Positions 34,843 to 45,515 of a stretch of 64,000 nucleotides of DNA are shown here, one piece after another. Where the stretch lies: NCBI GenBank assembly GCA_963971535.1, contig OZ020598.1, positions 102,640,840 to 102,704,839 of the forward strand. The letters run 5' to 3'. The first letter of the stretch is position 1, and every line of letters begins with the position of its first letter. The DNA comes from Notolepis coatsorum. Lineage: Eukaryota > Chordata > Actinopteri > Aulopiformes > Paralepididae. The notes below the pieces were generated by a model that saw nothing but the letters and a program-made list of their open reading frames with translations, had not been told where the DNA came from and did not search any database. Both the position numbers and the translations under genes were made by a program.

Positions 34843-35445
34843 GACACATGTTTGTAACCTTTATTTTAACTCGAAGGACATTGATGTTTCCCTCATTTAC
34901 AATGACGAATAGAGAAATAGAAGAAACTAAAAACAATTGCAATTTGACAAACAGAGATTTAACACCAGCTGTTTAAAAGCAGAAGCAGATGGGAGGACCT
35001 CTAACTTTAGGGTTTGTTGAAGGGCATACAGTAGCTGCTAGAGGAACCGCCACACATAGACAAACATACATATTACTACTTAAGACTACAGTACACGCAT
35101 GCATGCACACAGACACACACACATATAAACATATGCACATATATTGCTATGAATCAGGGAACACACACGCCTGCACACATATGCAACACATTTAAAATGA
35201 CTGTAATGTGATGTAATATTCATATATGATCATGTAAATAATGTCACTATTAATTATGTGCTCATTTTAACTAATGTACTTTTGGTAATGATGATATGTA
35301 TTGACCATAACCAGGGACAGGGGTTGCAAATGAGCCTTGGCTAGAAATCCTACATGCATCTGTATCTTGTTATCGTAGCCTGCTACAATGTTTTCTTTTG
35401 CATTGTCCCTGACAAATAAAAATAACATATTCCATCACGCCTGGT
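34843..35445. other. no gene recognised
   Basis: AT-rich, with a CA/GCATGC-rich stretch at 35080-35190 and a possible LINE tail near 35395-35425 (CCCTGACAAATAAAA). Confidence 0.45.
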
Positions 35446-37722
35446 GAATCATGTTGGTGTCACAGCCATCATGTTGGTGTCACAGCCAGTCATCATGTTG
35501 GTGTCACAGCCATCATGTTGGTGTCACAGTCATCATGTTGGTGTCACAGCCATCATGTTGGTGTCACAGTCATCATGTTGGTGTCACAGTCATCATGTTG
35601 GTGTCACAGCCATCATGTTGGTGTCACAGCCATCATGTTGGTGTCACAGTCATCATGTTGGTGTCACAGCCATCATGTTGGTGTCACAGCCAGTCATCAT
35701 GTTGGTGTCACAGTCATCATGTTGGTGTCACAGCCATCATGTTGGTGTCACAGTCATCATGTTGGTGTCACAGCCATCATGTTTGTGTCACAGTCATCAT
35801 GTTGGTGTCACAGTCATCATGTTGGTGTCACAGCCAGTCATCATGTTGGTGTCACAGCCATCATGTTGGTGTCACAGTCATCATGTTGGTGTCACAGCCA
35901 TCATGTTGGTGTCACAGTCATCATGTTGGTGTCACAGTCATCATGTTGGTGTCACAGTCAGCCATCATGTTGGTGTCACAGTCATCATGTTGGTGTCACA
36001 GCCATCATGTTGGTGTCACAGTCATCATGTTGGTGTCACAGCCAGTCATCATGTTGGTGTCACAGCCATCATGTTGGTGTCACAGTCATCATGTTGGTGT
36101 CACAGCCAGTCATCATGTTGGTGTCACAGTCATCATGTTGGTGTCACAGCCATCATGTTGGTGTCACAGCCATCATGTTGGTGTCACAGTCATCATGTTG
36201 GTGTCACAGTCATCATGTTGGTGTCACAGTCATCATGTTGGTGTCACAGCCATCATGTTGGTGTCACAGCCAGTCATCATGTTGGTGTCACAGCCATCAT
36301 GTTGGTGTCACAGTCATCATGTTGGTGTCACAGTCATCATGTTGGTGTCACAGTCATCATGTTGGTGTCACAGTCATCATGTTGGTGTCACAGTCATCAT
36401 GTTTGTGTCACAGCCATCATGTTGGTGTCACAGTCATCATGTTGGTGTCACAGTCATCATGTTGGTGTCACAGTCATCATGTTGGTGTCACAGCCATCAT
36501 GTTGGTGTCACAGTCATCATGTTGGTGTCACAGCCATCATGTTGGTGTCACAGTCATCATGTTGGTGTCACAGTCATCATGTTGGTGTCACAGTCATCAT
36601 GTTGGTGTCACAGCCAGTCATCATGTTGGTGTCACAGCCATCATGTTGGTGTCACAGTCATCATGTTGGTGTCACAGTCATCATGTTGGTGTCACAGCCA
36701 GTCATCATGTTGGTGTCACAGCCATCATGTTGGTGTCACAGTCATCATGTTGGTGTCACAGTCATCATGTTGGTGTCACAGTCATCATGTTGGTGTCACA
36801 GCCAGTCATCATGTTGGTGTCACAGCCAGTCATCATGTTGGTGTCACAGTCATCATGTTGGTGTCACAGTCATCATGTTGGTGTCACAGTCATCATGTTG
36901 GTGTCACAGCCATCATGTTGGTGTCACAGCCATCATGTTGGTGTCACAGTCATCATGTTGGTGTCACAGCCATCATGTTGGTGTCACAGCCAGTCATCAT
37001 GTTGGTGTCACAGTCATGTTGGTGTCACAGCCATCATGTTGGTGTCACAGTCATCATGTTGGTGTCACAGCCATCATGTTGGTGTCACAGTCATCATGTT
37101 GGTGTCACAGTCATGTTGGTGTCACAGCCATCATGTTGGTGTCACAGTCATCATGTTGGTGTCACAGTCATGTTGGTGTCACAGTCATCATGTTGGTGTC
37201 ACAGTCATCATGTTGGTGTCACAGTCATCATGTTGGTGTCACAGTCATCATGTTGGTGTCACAGTCATGTTGGTGTCACAGTCATCATGTTGGTGTCACA
37301 GTCATCATGTTGGTGTCACAGTCATCATGTTGGTGTCACAGTCATCATGTTGGTGTCACAGCCAGACATCGTGTTGGTGTCACAGTCATCATGTTGGTGT
37401 CACAGCCAGACATCGTGTTGGTGTCACAGTCATCATGTTGGTGTCACAGTCATCATGTTGGTGTCACAGTCATCATGTTGGTGTCACAGTCATCGTGTTG
37501 GTGTCACAGTCATCATGTTGGTGTCACAGTCATCATGTTGGTGTCACAGCCAGACATCGTGTTGGTGTCACAGTCATCATGTTGGTGTCACAGCCAGACA
37601 TCGTGTTGGTGTCACAGTCATCATGTTGGTGTCACAGCCAGACATCGTGTTGGTGTCACAGTCATCATGTTGGTGTCACAGCCAGACATCGTGTTGGTGT
37701 CACAGCCAGCCATCGTGTTGGT
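35446..37722. repeat. 20-bp minisatellite, about 110 units
   Basis: Unit (C/T)CATCATGTTGGTGTCACAG. Variants: 24-bp units with an extra CAGT, 17-bp units (TCATGTTGGTGTCACAG) at 37013-37270, and CCAGACATCGTG units only near the right end (37363-37720). No unit contains a stop in any forward frame, and 20 is not a multiple of 3. All three frames therefore stay open for 740-932 codons, and these frames are not genes. Confidence 0.98.
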
Positions 37723-37835
37723 GGTTCAGAGCACTGACCCGGTTGGGACTGACGGTGGCGTATCGGTCAGTCCCAAAAGTTCCTCCTCTTCAAACATTAG
37801 AACTTTTGAACAGGGACTCATCATCATCCCTGTCC

Positions 37836-38060
37836 AACAAACGGACACTCCTCATTGGACAGACACACAGAGACAAACGGACACTCCTCGTTGGATAGAC
37901 ACACAGAGACAAACGGACACTCCTCATTGGACGGACACACAGACAAACGGACACTCCTCATTGGACGGACACACAGAGACAAACGGACACTCCTCATTGG
38001 ACGGACACACAGAGACAAACGGACACTCCTCATTGGACGGACACACAGAGACAAACAGAT
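37836..38060. repeat. 36-bp minisatellite, about six units
   Basis: Unit AGACAAACGGACACTCCTCA + TTGGACGGACACACAG, with one 32-bp unit at about 37940. The multiple-of-3 length keeps a frame open on both strands. The 110 bp between this and the 20-bp array (37723-37835) show no gene. Confidence 0.95.
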
Positions 38061-38083
38061 GTCTCCGGGCACTTCCTCTTGAT

Positions 38084-38379
38084 CACTTGCAATGGGCCTG
38101 GTCTACAAGATACACTACACGACCAAGGTACCCATGTACATGTCAAAATACTTCCCAAAGGTCAGTGAATACCACGATCACAACACCAGAGGGAGCTCCA
38201 CAAATCATGTTAAACCCAGATTCGGCTCAAATAAGGGACTAAACACGTTTCGCAATTATGCCACATCAATGTGGAACGCCCTACCCAAAGCTGTAAAGGA
38301 ATGTGGATCACTACCCACTTTCAAAACCTCTCTCAAGGGACACCTACGGGAGACTGCAATTCAACACTGGCCCCTGTAA
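38084..38379 (+). pseudogene. L2-type LINE C-terminus, third copy
   Basis: Open from the array boundary to TAA at 38377-38379. The sequence is almost identical to codons 86-180 of the second frame of the copy ending at 8228 (MGLVYKIHYTTKVPMYMSKY start). 5' truncation coincides with the end of the 36-bp minisatellite. It has no catalytic domain. Confidence 0.9.
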
Positions 38380-38928
38380 ATATCCTAACCCAACCCCCTC
38401 CAATGTACAGTCATTTACCTAGTATGGTTTTGTCAATAGTCCAATGTACAATTTTGTTTGTTTGTACAGTGTCTCCTCCCCCCCCCCCCTCAATGTACAG
38501 TTTTGCTTGTTTATACAGTGTGCCCCCCCCCCCAACCACCTCCAATGTAAATTACCCAGTATGGTTGTCAATATCCCAATGTACCCAACCCCCCCCCACC
38601 CAACCTCCTCCAATGTACAGTTTCTACGTCAAATGTATATACTCCCTTTTCTTGACTCCTTCTGTATCACAAACAGTACTGTATTTGCAAATCTGGTATG
38701 TCATAAATGTATAGATGTAGCAGTACTGACTATCTGTATGTCATGTATGTCATATATGTCCCGATGAATTGAAAATGGGGGACCCTGATGTAAACAAGAC
38801 GAAAGTCTTTCTCTGGTCTGCATCCCCTTAACAATTGTGTGTATTGAGCCGTACTGTATTGTACCCATTCTGCAATCTGTTAATAAAGTTTTCAATCAAT
38901 TCAATCAATCAATCAATGTCAGGAGTTT
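38380..38928 (+). mobile_element. L2 3' UTR and CAAT-type tail, third copy
   Basis: The same 3' UTR as 8229-8765, with rearranged CCAATGTACAGT units, C-runs, AATAAAG and a TCAATCAATCAA tail. Small indels distinguish the copies. Confidence 0.88.
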
Positions 38929-38940
38929 GAACTCTCAGGG

Positions 38941-39284
38941 CTAGATCCACAAAGAATGGATTGCACGGAGCAAGTTGCACCCTTACTTACAATTTATTAT
39001 GAATTGAAAATGGGGGACCCTGATGTAAACAAGACGAAAGTCTTTCTCTGGTCTGCATCCCCTTAACAATTGTGTGTATTGAGCCGTACTGTATTGTACC
39101 CATTCTGCAATCTGTTAATAAAATTTTCATTCAATCAATCACCGTGCAGATTGATTGATTGAATGAACATTTTATTACCAGATCGTCTTGTTTACATCAG
39201 GGCCCCCATTTTCAATTCATAATGAATTGTAAGTAAGGGTGCAACTTGCTCCAGGCAATCCATTCTTTGTGGATCTAGCTCTCA
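38941..39284. mobile_element. foldback element made of two inverted L2-tail units
   Basis: Left unit: GGGCTAGATCCACAAAGAAT..., then the L2 tail to AATAAAATTTTCATTCAATC. Right unit: the inverted copy from GATTGATTGAATGAACATTT to TTTGTGGATCTAGCTC, missing about 75 bp of the arm. Centre at about 39146 (CACCGTGCAGA). The 5' 55 bp (CTAGATCCACAAAGAATGG...GTTGCACCC) are absent from the LINE itself, so the unit looks like a SINE-like partner sharing the L2 3' end, duplicated head-to-head. The same junction occurs at 5437-5460. Confidence 0.7.
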
Positions 39285-39324
39285 ATCTCCATAATGTAGC
39301 TCCACTGAGACCCGTCTGTTCCTC

Positions 39325-39531
39325 CTAGATACACACATATTCCCCATGGGCCCCGAGCCACCACTTGGCCTGGTGAGTGAAGGGCGCTACGTAACGGCCC
39401 GATAGCTAGGCTCTGACCATATTTGGGTTTCCACTTCCAGGCGCACCTGCAGCTAGAAGGCCATCGAGACCAGCTAGCCAATCACGACGCGGTGCACGTG
39501 TTGAGGACAGTGAGCAAAATAGGTTGCCAAG
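39325..39531. other. short stretch with splice-like signals on both strands
   Basis: Plus strand: acceptor-like CTGTTCCTCCTAG (39316-39328), donor-like CTG|GTGAGT near 39373 and a second acceptor TTTCCACTTCCAG near 39440, giving a possible 69-bp intron. Minus strand: a 68-codon open frame (39481-39275) that ends at the edge of the foldback. No protein is recognised in either reading. Confidence 0.2.
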
Positions 39532-40046
39532 GACACACGCTCACTCTCTCACATCAGGGGCGAGGAGACACACGTTCACTCTCTCACATCAGGGGCGAGG
39601 AGACAGACGCTCACTCTCTCACATCAGGGGCGAGGAGACACACGCTCACTCTCTCACATCAGGGGCGAGGAGACACACGCTCACTCTCTCACATCAGGGG
39701 CGAGGAGACACACGCTCACTCTCTCACATCAGGGGCGAGGAGACAGACGCTCACTCTCTCACATCAGGGGTGAGGAGACAGACGCTCACTCTCTCACATC
39801 AGGGGCGAGGAGACAGACGCTCACTCTCTCACATCAGGGGTGAGGAGACAGACGCTCACTCTCTCACATCAGGGGTGAGCAGACAGACGCTCACTCTCTC
39901 ACATCAGGGGCGAGGAGACAGACGCTCACTCTCTCACATCAGGGGCGAGGAGACACACACTCACTCTCTCACATCAGGGGTGAGGAGACAGACGATCACT
40001 CTCTCACATCAGGGGCGAGGAGACAGACGCTCACTCTCTCACATCA

Positions 40047-40417
40047 AGATGCTCTAAAACTGGATGTTCCCTAGTATACAGTATGAGAACTGAATTGGGA
40101 AAAAGGGCTTTTAAATATGCTGCTCCTTCATCCTGGAACAAGCTACAGGAGGACCTAAAATGGCCAAGAGTGGTCACCCTCGGAGAATTTAAAGCCATTT
40201 AATAAAACCTACGAATTCAGTTCCCTCGGACAGTGCAACTGTGTTTGATAACTTGCCTGAAATTGGAGCTTGCTGTGAATGTTTTATCTGTATTTTATTG
40301 TGATGTTCTTTTTTTATGTTGAAACTTTCTGCTGCCTTGTTTGGCCAGATCGCTCTTGAAAAAGAGATTTTAATCTCAATGATGCTTATCTGGTTAAATA
40401 AAGGATTTGATTGATTG
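40047..40417 (+). mobile_element. LINE 3'-end fragment in the 35-bp array, copy 1
   Basis: 371 bp. A short C-terminal coding piece (GFKYAAPSSWNKLQEDLKW-like, then EFKAI and stop), a 3' UTR with CTTGAAAAAGAGATTTTAATC, and the end TGGTTAAATAAAGGATTTGA + TTGATTG. Its junctions with the array are identical to those of copy 2. Confidence 0.9.
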
Positions 40418-40901
40418 AGGAGACAGACGCTCACTCTCTCACATCAGGGGTGAGCAGACAGACACTCATTCTCTCACATCAGGGGTGAGGAGACAGACGC
40501 TCACTCTCTCACATCAGGGGTGAGCAGACAGACGCTCACTCTCTCACATCAGGGGTGAGGAGACAGACGCTCACTCTCTCACATCAGGGGTGAGGAGACA
40601 GACGCTCACTCTCTCACATCAGGGGTGAGGAGACAGACGCTCACTCTCTCACATCAGGGGTGAGGAGACAGACGCTCACTCTCTCACATCAGGGGTGAGC
40701 AGACAGACGCTCACTCTCTCACATCAGGGGCGAGGAGACAGACGCTCACTCTCTCACATCAGGGGCGAGGAGACAGACGATCACTCTCTCACATCAGGGG
40801 CGAGGAGACAGACGATCACTCTCTCACATCAGGGGTGAGGAGACAGACGCTCACTCTCTCACATCAGGGGCGAGGAGACAGACGCTCACTCTCTCACATC
40901 A

Positions 40902-41272
40902 AGATGCTCTAAAACTGGATGTTCCCTAGTATACAGTATGAGAACTGAATTGGGAAAAAGGGCTTTTAAATATGCTGCTCCTTCATCCTGGAACAAGCTA
41001 CAGGAGGACCTAAAATGGCCAAGAGTGGTCACCCTCGGAGAATTTAAAGCCATTTAATAAAACCTACGAATTCAGTTCCCTCGGACAGTGCAACTGTGTT
41101 TGATAACTTGCCTGAAATTGGAGCTTGCTGTGAATGTTTTATCTGTATTTTATTGTGATGTTCTTTTTTTACGTTGAAACTTTCTGCTGCCTTGTTTGGC
41201 CAGATCGCTCTTGAAAAAGAGATTTTAATCTCAATGATGCTTATCTGGTTAAATAAAGGATTTGATTGATTG
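40902..41272 (+). mobile_element. LINE 3'-end fragment in the 35-bp array, copy 2
   Basis: Identical to copy 1 but for a single visible base (ATGTTG/ACGTTG), starting 855 bp downstream at the same array phase. Best explained by tandem duplication of an 855-bp block of array plus LINE, not by two insertions. Confidence 0.92.
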
Positions 41273-41889
41273 AGGAGACAGACGCTCACTCTCTCACATC
41301 AGGGGTGAGGAGACAGACGCTCACTCTCTCACATCAGGGGCGAGGAGACAGACGCTCACTCTCTCACATCAGGGGTGAGGAGACAGACGCTCACTCTCTC
41401 ACATCAGGGGTGAGGAGACAGACGCTCACTCTCTCACATCAGGGGCGAGGAGACAGACGCTCACTCTCTCACATCAGGGGCGAGGAGACAGACGCTCACT
41501 CTCTCACATCAGGGGTGAGCAGACAGACGCTCACTCTCTCACATCAGGGGTGAGCAGACAGACGCTCACTCTCTCACATCAGGGGTGAGCAGACAGACGC
41601 TCACTCTCTCACATCAGGGGCGAGGAGACAGACGCTCACTCTCTCACATCAGGGGTGAGCAGACAGACGCTCACTCTCTCACATCAGGGGTGAGCAGACA
41701 GACACTCACTCTCTCACATCAGGGGCGAGGAGACAGACGCTCACTCTCTCACATCAGGGGTGAGGAGACAGACGCTCACTCTCACATTTTACAAGTTATA
41801 TTCTGTATACAATTGAAGTAAACAAAGGCATGTGAAAATGTACAAGAAGATATATATCTTATTTATTATTATCTATTATTATTATTATT

Positions 41890-42100
41890 TTTTTTTTTTA
41901 CTTTATTTTTTAGCGTTTATCGCTTTTCTGGTCAAGCATGACCGACAGTTGTAGGGTGAAACGGGAGAGAGAGCAGGGGGAGACATTCGGCAAATGACGG
42001 CGAGTCCGGGAATCGAACTCGGAGTCAACCAGATCCGTGACACAGCACGGAGTGCCGCGACGCAGCGCGGTAACATGGTGTGCTACTGGAGCACCCTATC
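41890..42100 (-). mobile_element. tRNA-derived SINE
   Basis: Minus strand: a head with GGTGCTCCAGTAGCACACC, a B box GAGTTCGATTCCCGG (about 42010-42024), a body with CGGTCATGCTTGACC and a tail AAAAAATAAAGT + A-run + (AAT)n. The plus strand shows the T-rich tail at 41880-41915. Confidence 0.65.
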
Positions 42101-42223
42101 TATTATTATTTAATGTAAACAAAGTATATTATTATTTTCAAACTATTTATTTCCATTTATGCTGTTTTCTATTACTTGGGTCTGAGAAGTGATCAATGAA
42201 TAGGTGCTCAAACTACTTATAGG

Positions 42224-42325
42224 GGGAACGTGCTGCCTGCTTCTCATTCATTACACAGACACGAACGAGAGCAACAGCATGTCCTGTGTTTGATTGATTA
42301 TTCACCTCCCCCTATGCAGGTAAGA
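42224..42325 (+). repeat. dispersed repeat R, copy 1
   Basis: CATTACACAGACACGAACGA...GTGTTTGATTGATTATTCAC...CCCCCTATGCAGG recurs at 42890-42966. Here it ends CAG|GTAAGAATG, a consensus-like splice donor. 42101-43420 holds no recognised gene apart from these repeats. Confidence 0.6.
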
Positions 42326-42889
42326 ATGTGGACAATTGTGTTTTCGTTTGGTTGCTACTGTTATTTCTTTGTACATGTTGCAGTGTTTGTGAAAATGCCA
42401 ATGACATGCTAAGTTCAATGTAAAAGCAAGTTGCCTGGTTGGATAAGCATATCAACAGCCGGTGGATGTTAGCTAGCGAGCATAGGCATCATGTGACCGC
42501 ATAGTGTCTTGTTTTCTTTGTTGTAAATGCAAAATAAGGGAGAATAAATGACTGTTTCCTTATCAAATATACTTATACTATGGATAAAAGTTGTCCTTTC
42601 AAGGAAATTGGTTAAAGGGAAATGTCACATATTTGTGGTTATTTGGTGAATACTTTGCATGAAATGTTTCTTTCTGTTTTGCTCCTGAGAGTGTGCTAGA
42701 TAACAATAAGATAGTATAAATAAGTATAATAAGTAAAAAATAGAAAGTCAAGAAGTCAAGTAAACACAAGTGTAACAACAATTGTTCAGTATACCTCTAT
42801 ATACAGTATGTACATCTGGTACAAAAATGGTGAGGTATAGCTTAGCTTGTGGTGCCACCTTGTGGTGGTGAGGTGCAATATTATTGTTT

Positions 42890-42966
42890 CATGCATTACA
42901 CAAATGTGAACGAGAGCAACAGCGTGTCCTGTGTTTGATTGATTCTTCACTTCCCCCTATGCAGGG
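42890..42966 (+). repeat. dispersed repeat R, copy 2
   Basis: Matches copy 1 with about 10% differences. Here the same TATGCAG is followed by GGGGTGCAAC and preceded by a pyrimidine run, thus acceptor-like instead of donor-like. Confidence 0.6.
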
Positions 42967-43420
42967 GGTGCAACACTGAAAATCGAACCTTACAGTCATG
43001 AGTCGGCTCTCTCTACCTCTAAGCCAAATGTGTGAAACCCAAAACCTGTGGCGCAAATACGATACTGGCATTTTCATCCTTATCAGTTCATGTTGGCGCG
43101 CTACCTCTGCTGGCCGCAATCCAACTGGCCTGTGATAGAAATCAAGCACACCTCCGTCTCCCTGCCCGGCAATACAAATTACTTTAGCTAAAAAGATCAT
43201 CAGTCCTCCGTTTTCACTTGACTCAAGACGTGGTATTATTCGGTCACATCCAATTTGATTTGATCATTTAAGTGAATTAGTGCTAATTCATCATACCTTC
43301 TCTGAAATCAAATCCATGGAAATGATTGGTTGAGATAAGTGAAAACGGGTTCCACTCAAACCTTTTTCAGACAGGCTACTCAGGACAATGCAGACATGTA
43401 GGCTACTCAGGACAATGCAC

Positions 43421-43735
43421 CGAATCAGGTGCCTGCATTACCTGGAGTTGCCTTTTTGGACGTATAGAATCAGGTGCTTGCATTACCTGGAGTTGCCTTT
43501 TTGGACGTATAGAATCAGGTGCATGCATTACCTGGAGTTGCCTTTATGGACGTATAGAATCAGGTGCATGCATTACCTGGAGCTGCCTTTTTGGACGTAT
43601 AGAATCAGGTGCGTGCATTACCTGGAGCTGCCTTTTTGGACGTATAGAATCAGGTGCGTGCATTACCTGGAGCTGCCTTTTTGGACGTATAGAATCAGGT
43701 GCGTGCATTACCTGGAGCTGCCTTTTTGGACGTAT
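43421..43735. repeat. 45-bp minisatellite, seven units
   Basis: Unit GAATCAGGTGC(A/G/T)TGCATTA + CCTGGAG(C/T)TGCCTTTTTGG + ACGTATA. Unit starts are 45 bp apart (for example 43466 and 43511). 45 is divisible by 3, hence open frames on both strands. Rightmost units are the most alike. 43740-44225 beyond shows a weak about 185-bp-spaced duplication around AGTCCAGGACCAG (43888, 44082). Confidence 0.93.
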
Positions 43736-44227
43736 ATCACACAGCATGCAATTCTCCGAGGCAGACATGTCCAGACATATGGAAATACTCTGCTTGGTTT
43801 AGGCAAGAGGTGGCACCTAGCTAGCATGAGGGCTTGATGCAGAAAGCCTTCTTCCTCCACCTGTACAGAAGTATTTATTTGAATGGAATGTAAAGTCCAG
43901 GACCAGTTTTACTTATACAGGTGTAATTGCTAATCTTACAAACTCTTGTGGGTGAATAGTAAATTGAAACCTATTAGCTTGCAAATGCATCACATTGTGG
44001 AAATAATTGCTTCGCGCCAGGCCCATGAAAGCAAGGTGAGAGATGTTATGTATGTATGTGTATTCTGCTGTATTTTCCAATAGTCCAGGACCAGATTAGC
44101 CTACGATTGTTAATTACAAATTCTTGTTGGTGAAAAATGTATTGAATCTGAATATAATGTCATTTAAATCTGTAATATATAATAAGCCAATTGTATAATA
44201 AGCCAAAAACAATGTCCCCATACCCAC

Positions 44228-44347
44228 ATTTTAAACAGCCCTTAATTCATTCATTCATTCATTCATTCATTCATTCATTCATTCATTCATTCATTCATTC
44301 ATTCATTCATTCATTCATTCATTCATTCATTCATTCATTCATTCATT
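44228..44347. repeat. (TTCA)n microsatellite, 30 units
   Basis: A pure tetranucleotide run. Confidence 0.97.
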
Positions 44348-44478
44348 TAGATGCGAAATTAACAGAAGTGCATTTACAGCAACACATGAGCTGGTGCACA
44401 CATTGAATTGATAAACAAAGTGACTAATTAACCTAGTGACCTCAGGAAAATGCACCTTGTTTTAGATATTATTTTATG

Positions 44479-44479
44479 T

Positions 44480-44533
<54 letters not shown>

Positions 44534-44540
44534 TATTATT
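44479..44540. repeat. (ATT)n microsatellite
   Basis: About 20 ATT units. Confidence 0.96.
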
Positions 44541-44745
44541 TTCCGACGCTGCGATCATTACAAAAGCATATTTTATGATGGGGTTCAGTAAAATAGACGT
44601 TACTTTTGTCAGCAGGTGCATAACCATGTTTCTTCACAAAGCCATTGGGGGGGGGGTCATTTTCCGACGCTGCGATCATTACAAAAGCATGTTTTTAGGA
44701 TGGGGTTTGGTAAAATAGACGTTACCTTTGTCAGCAGGTACTCCA
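44541..44745. repeat. tandem duplication of about 120 bp
   Basis: TTTTCCGACGCTGCGATCAT...AAAATAGACGTTAC(T/C)TTTGTCAGCAGGT appears at about 44541 and 44661, separated by a G-run (44648-44656). No gene is evident. 44746-45140 has GA/CT-rich and ATCG palindromic stretches only. Confidence 0.8.
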
Positions 44746-45140
44746 CTCTCGCTCCAAGTGTCTTCGATCAAAACAGGATCAATACATATATGAATAATCC
44801 GTTTTGTCTTCTTCTAATATCCAATAGTTCGCTCTAGGCGATCGCCATTGTTGAACGTTGGCTTTCTCTCTCCTCTCTCTCCTTTCTCTCCTTGGCTGTA
44901 CTGCTCACTGCTGCTCTCCCTAGTGAGCTCTCGCTGCGGCATGGGGCGGTCCACACTAAACTGGCCCATGCAGTTCATAAGGTAGGCGATACTCACAAAG
45001 GCCCGCGTGAGTGTTCAGAATCATAATAATGAAAAAAAGGAAAAAGGAATCAAGCGATATATCGCGTTGGCTCTCAGAAACGAGATATCTCGTTTTTGGT
45101 GCTCAATGAGTTAAAGGGCAATTTTAACCAAAACATCCCA

Positions 45141-45515
45141 GCTAAAATATTTTTTTTCTCAAAATAACTAGTAACTGATGGGTTCAGATAAATGTAGTCG
45201 AGTAAAAAGTACAATATTTCCTTTGAAATATAGTGGAGTAAAAGTATAAAGTTCCCTAAAATGAAAATACTCACATAAAGTAGCTTGAAATTGTACTTAA
45301 TTACAGTACTTCATTGCAAATACTTAGTTACTTTCCATCACTGTTCATCTAAAAATTATATATTACTGTATATGTATACTATATATACAGTAATATGTAA
45401 TTTTTAGATTTGAGATACTTTTACTCTACTATATTTCAAAGGTAATATTGTACTTTTTACTCCACTACATTTATCTGAACCCATCAGTTACTAGTTACTT
45501 TGAGAAAAAAAGTAT
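45141..45515. mobile_element. foldback element with about 100-bp inverted arms
   Basis: Left arm about 45150-45255 and right arm about 45408-45510 are inverted copies (ACTAGTAACTGATGGGTTCA, ACTCCACTACATTTATCTG, TATTTCAAAGG). The centre has a second hairpin TATATTACTGTATATG/ACAGTAATATGTAATTT (45356-45403). No coding frame. It is a non-autonomous DNA element of unknown superfamily. Confidence 0.8.

Larger units (their letters stand above)
39532..41785. repeat. 35-bp minisatellite interrupted by two copies of a LINE 3' end
   Basis: Unit TCACTCTCTCACATCAGGGG + (C/T)GAG(G/C)AGACAGACGC, in three blocks: 39532-40046, 40418-40901 and 41273-41785. The unit has no stop in the forward frames. T/C and G/C variants are mixed across blocks, with ACACACGC units mainly in the first block. 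Confidence 0.96.

Noticed and set aside
34266-34850. GACACATG as target duplication of an LTR
   Set aside because: The left copy lies in a minisatellite full of the same octamer, and the LTR start there is not canonical, so chance is likely.
35446-37722. CRISPR array
   Set aside because: The 20-bp units follow each other with no unique spacers, and the genome is eukaryotic. It is a minisatellite.
35444-38242. Frames of 932, 815 and 740 codons over the 20-bp array
   Set aside because: All three forward frames are open because the repeat unit lacks stops and its length is not a multiple of 3. Periodic Met-Leu-Val-Ser-Gln/His-His-Val-Gly-Val translations are artefacts.
39423-41821. Arg/Ser/Leu/Thr-rich periodic frames in the 35-bp array
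   Set aside because: Stop-free repeat unit. The frames change at each LINE fragment.
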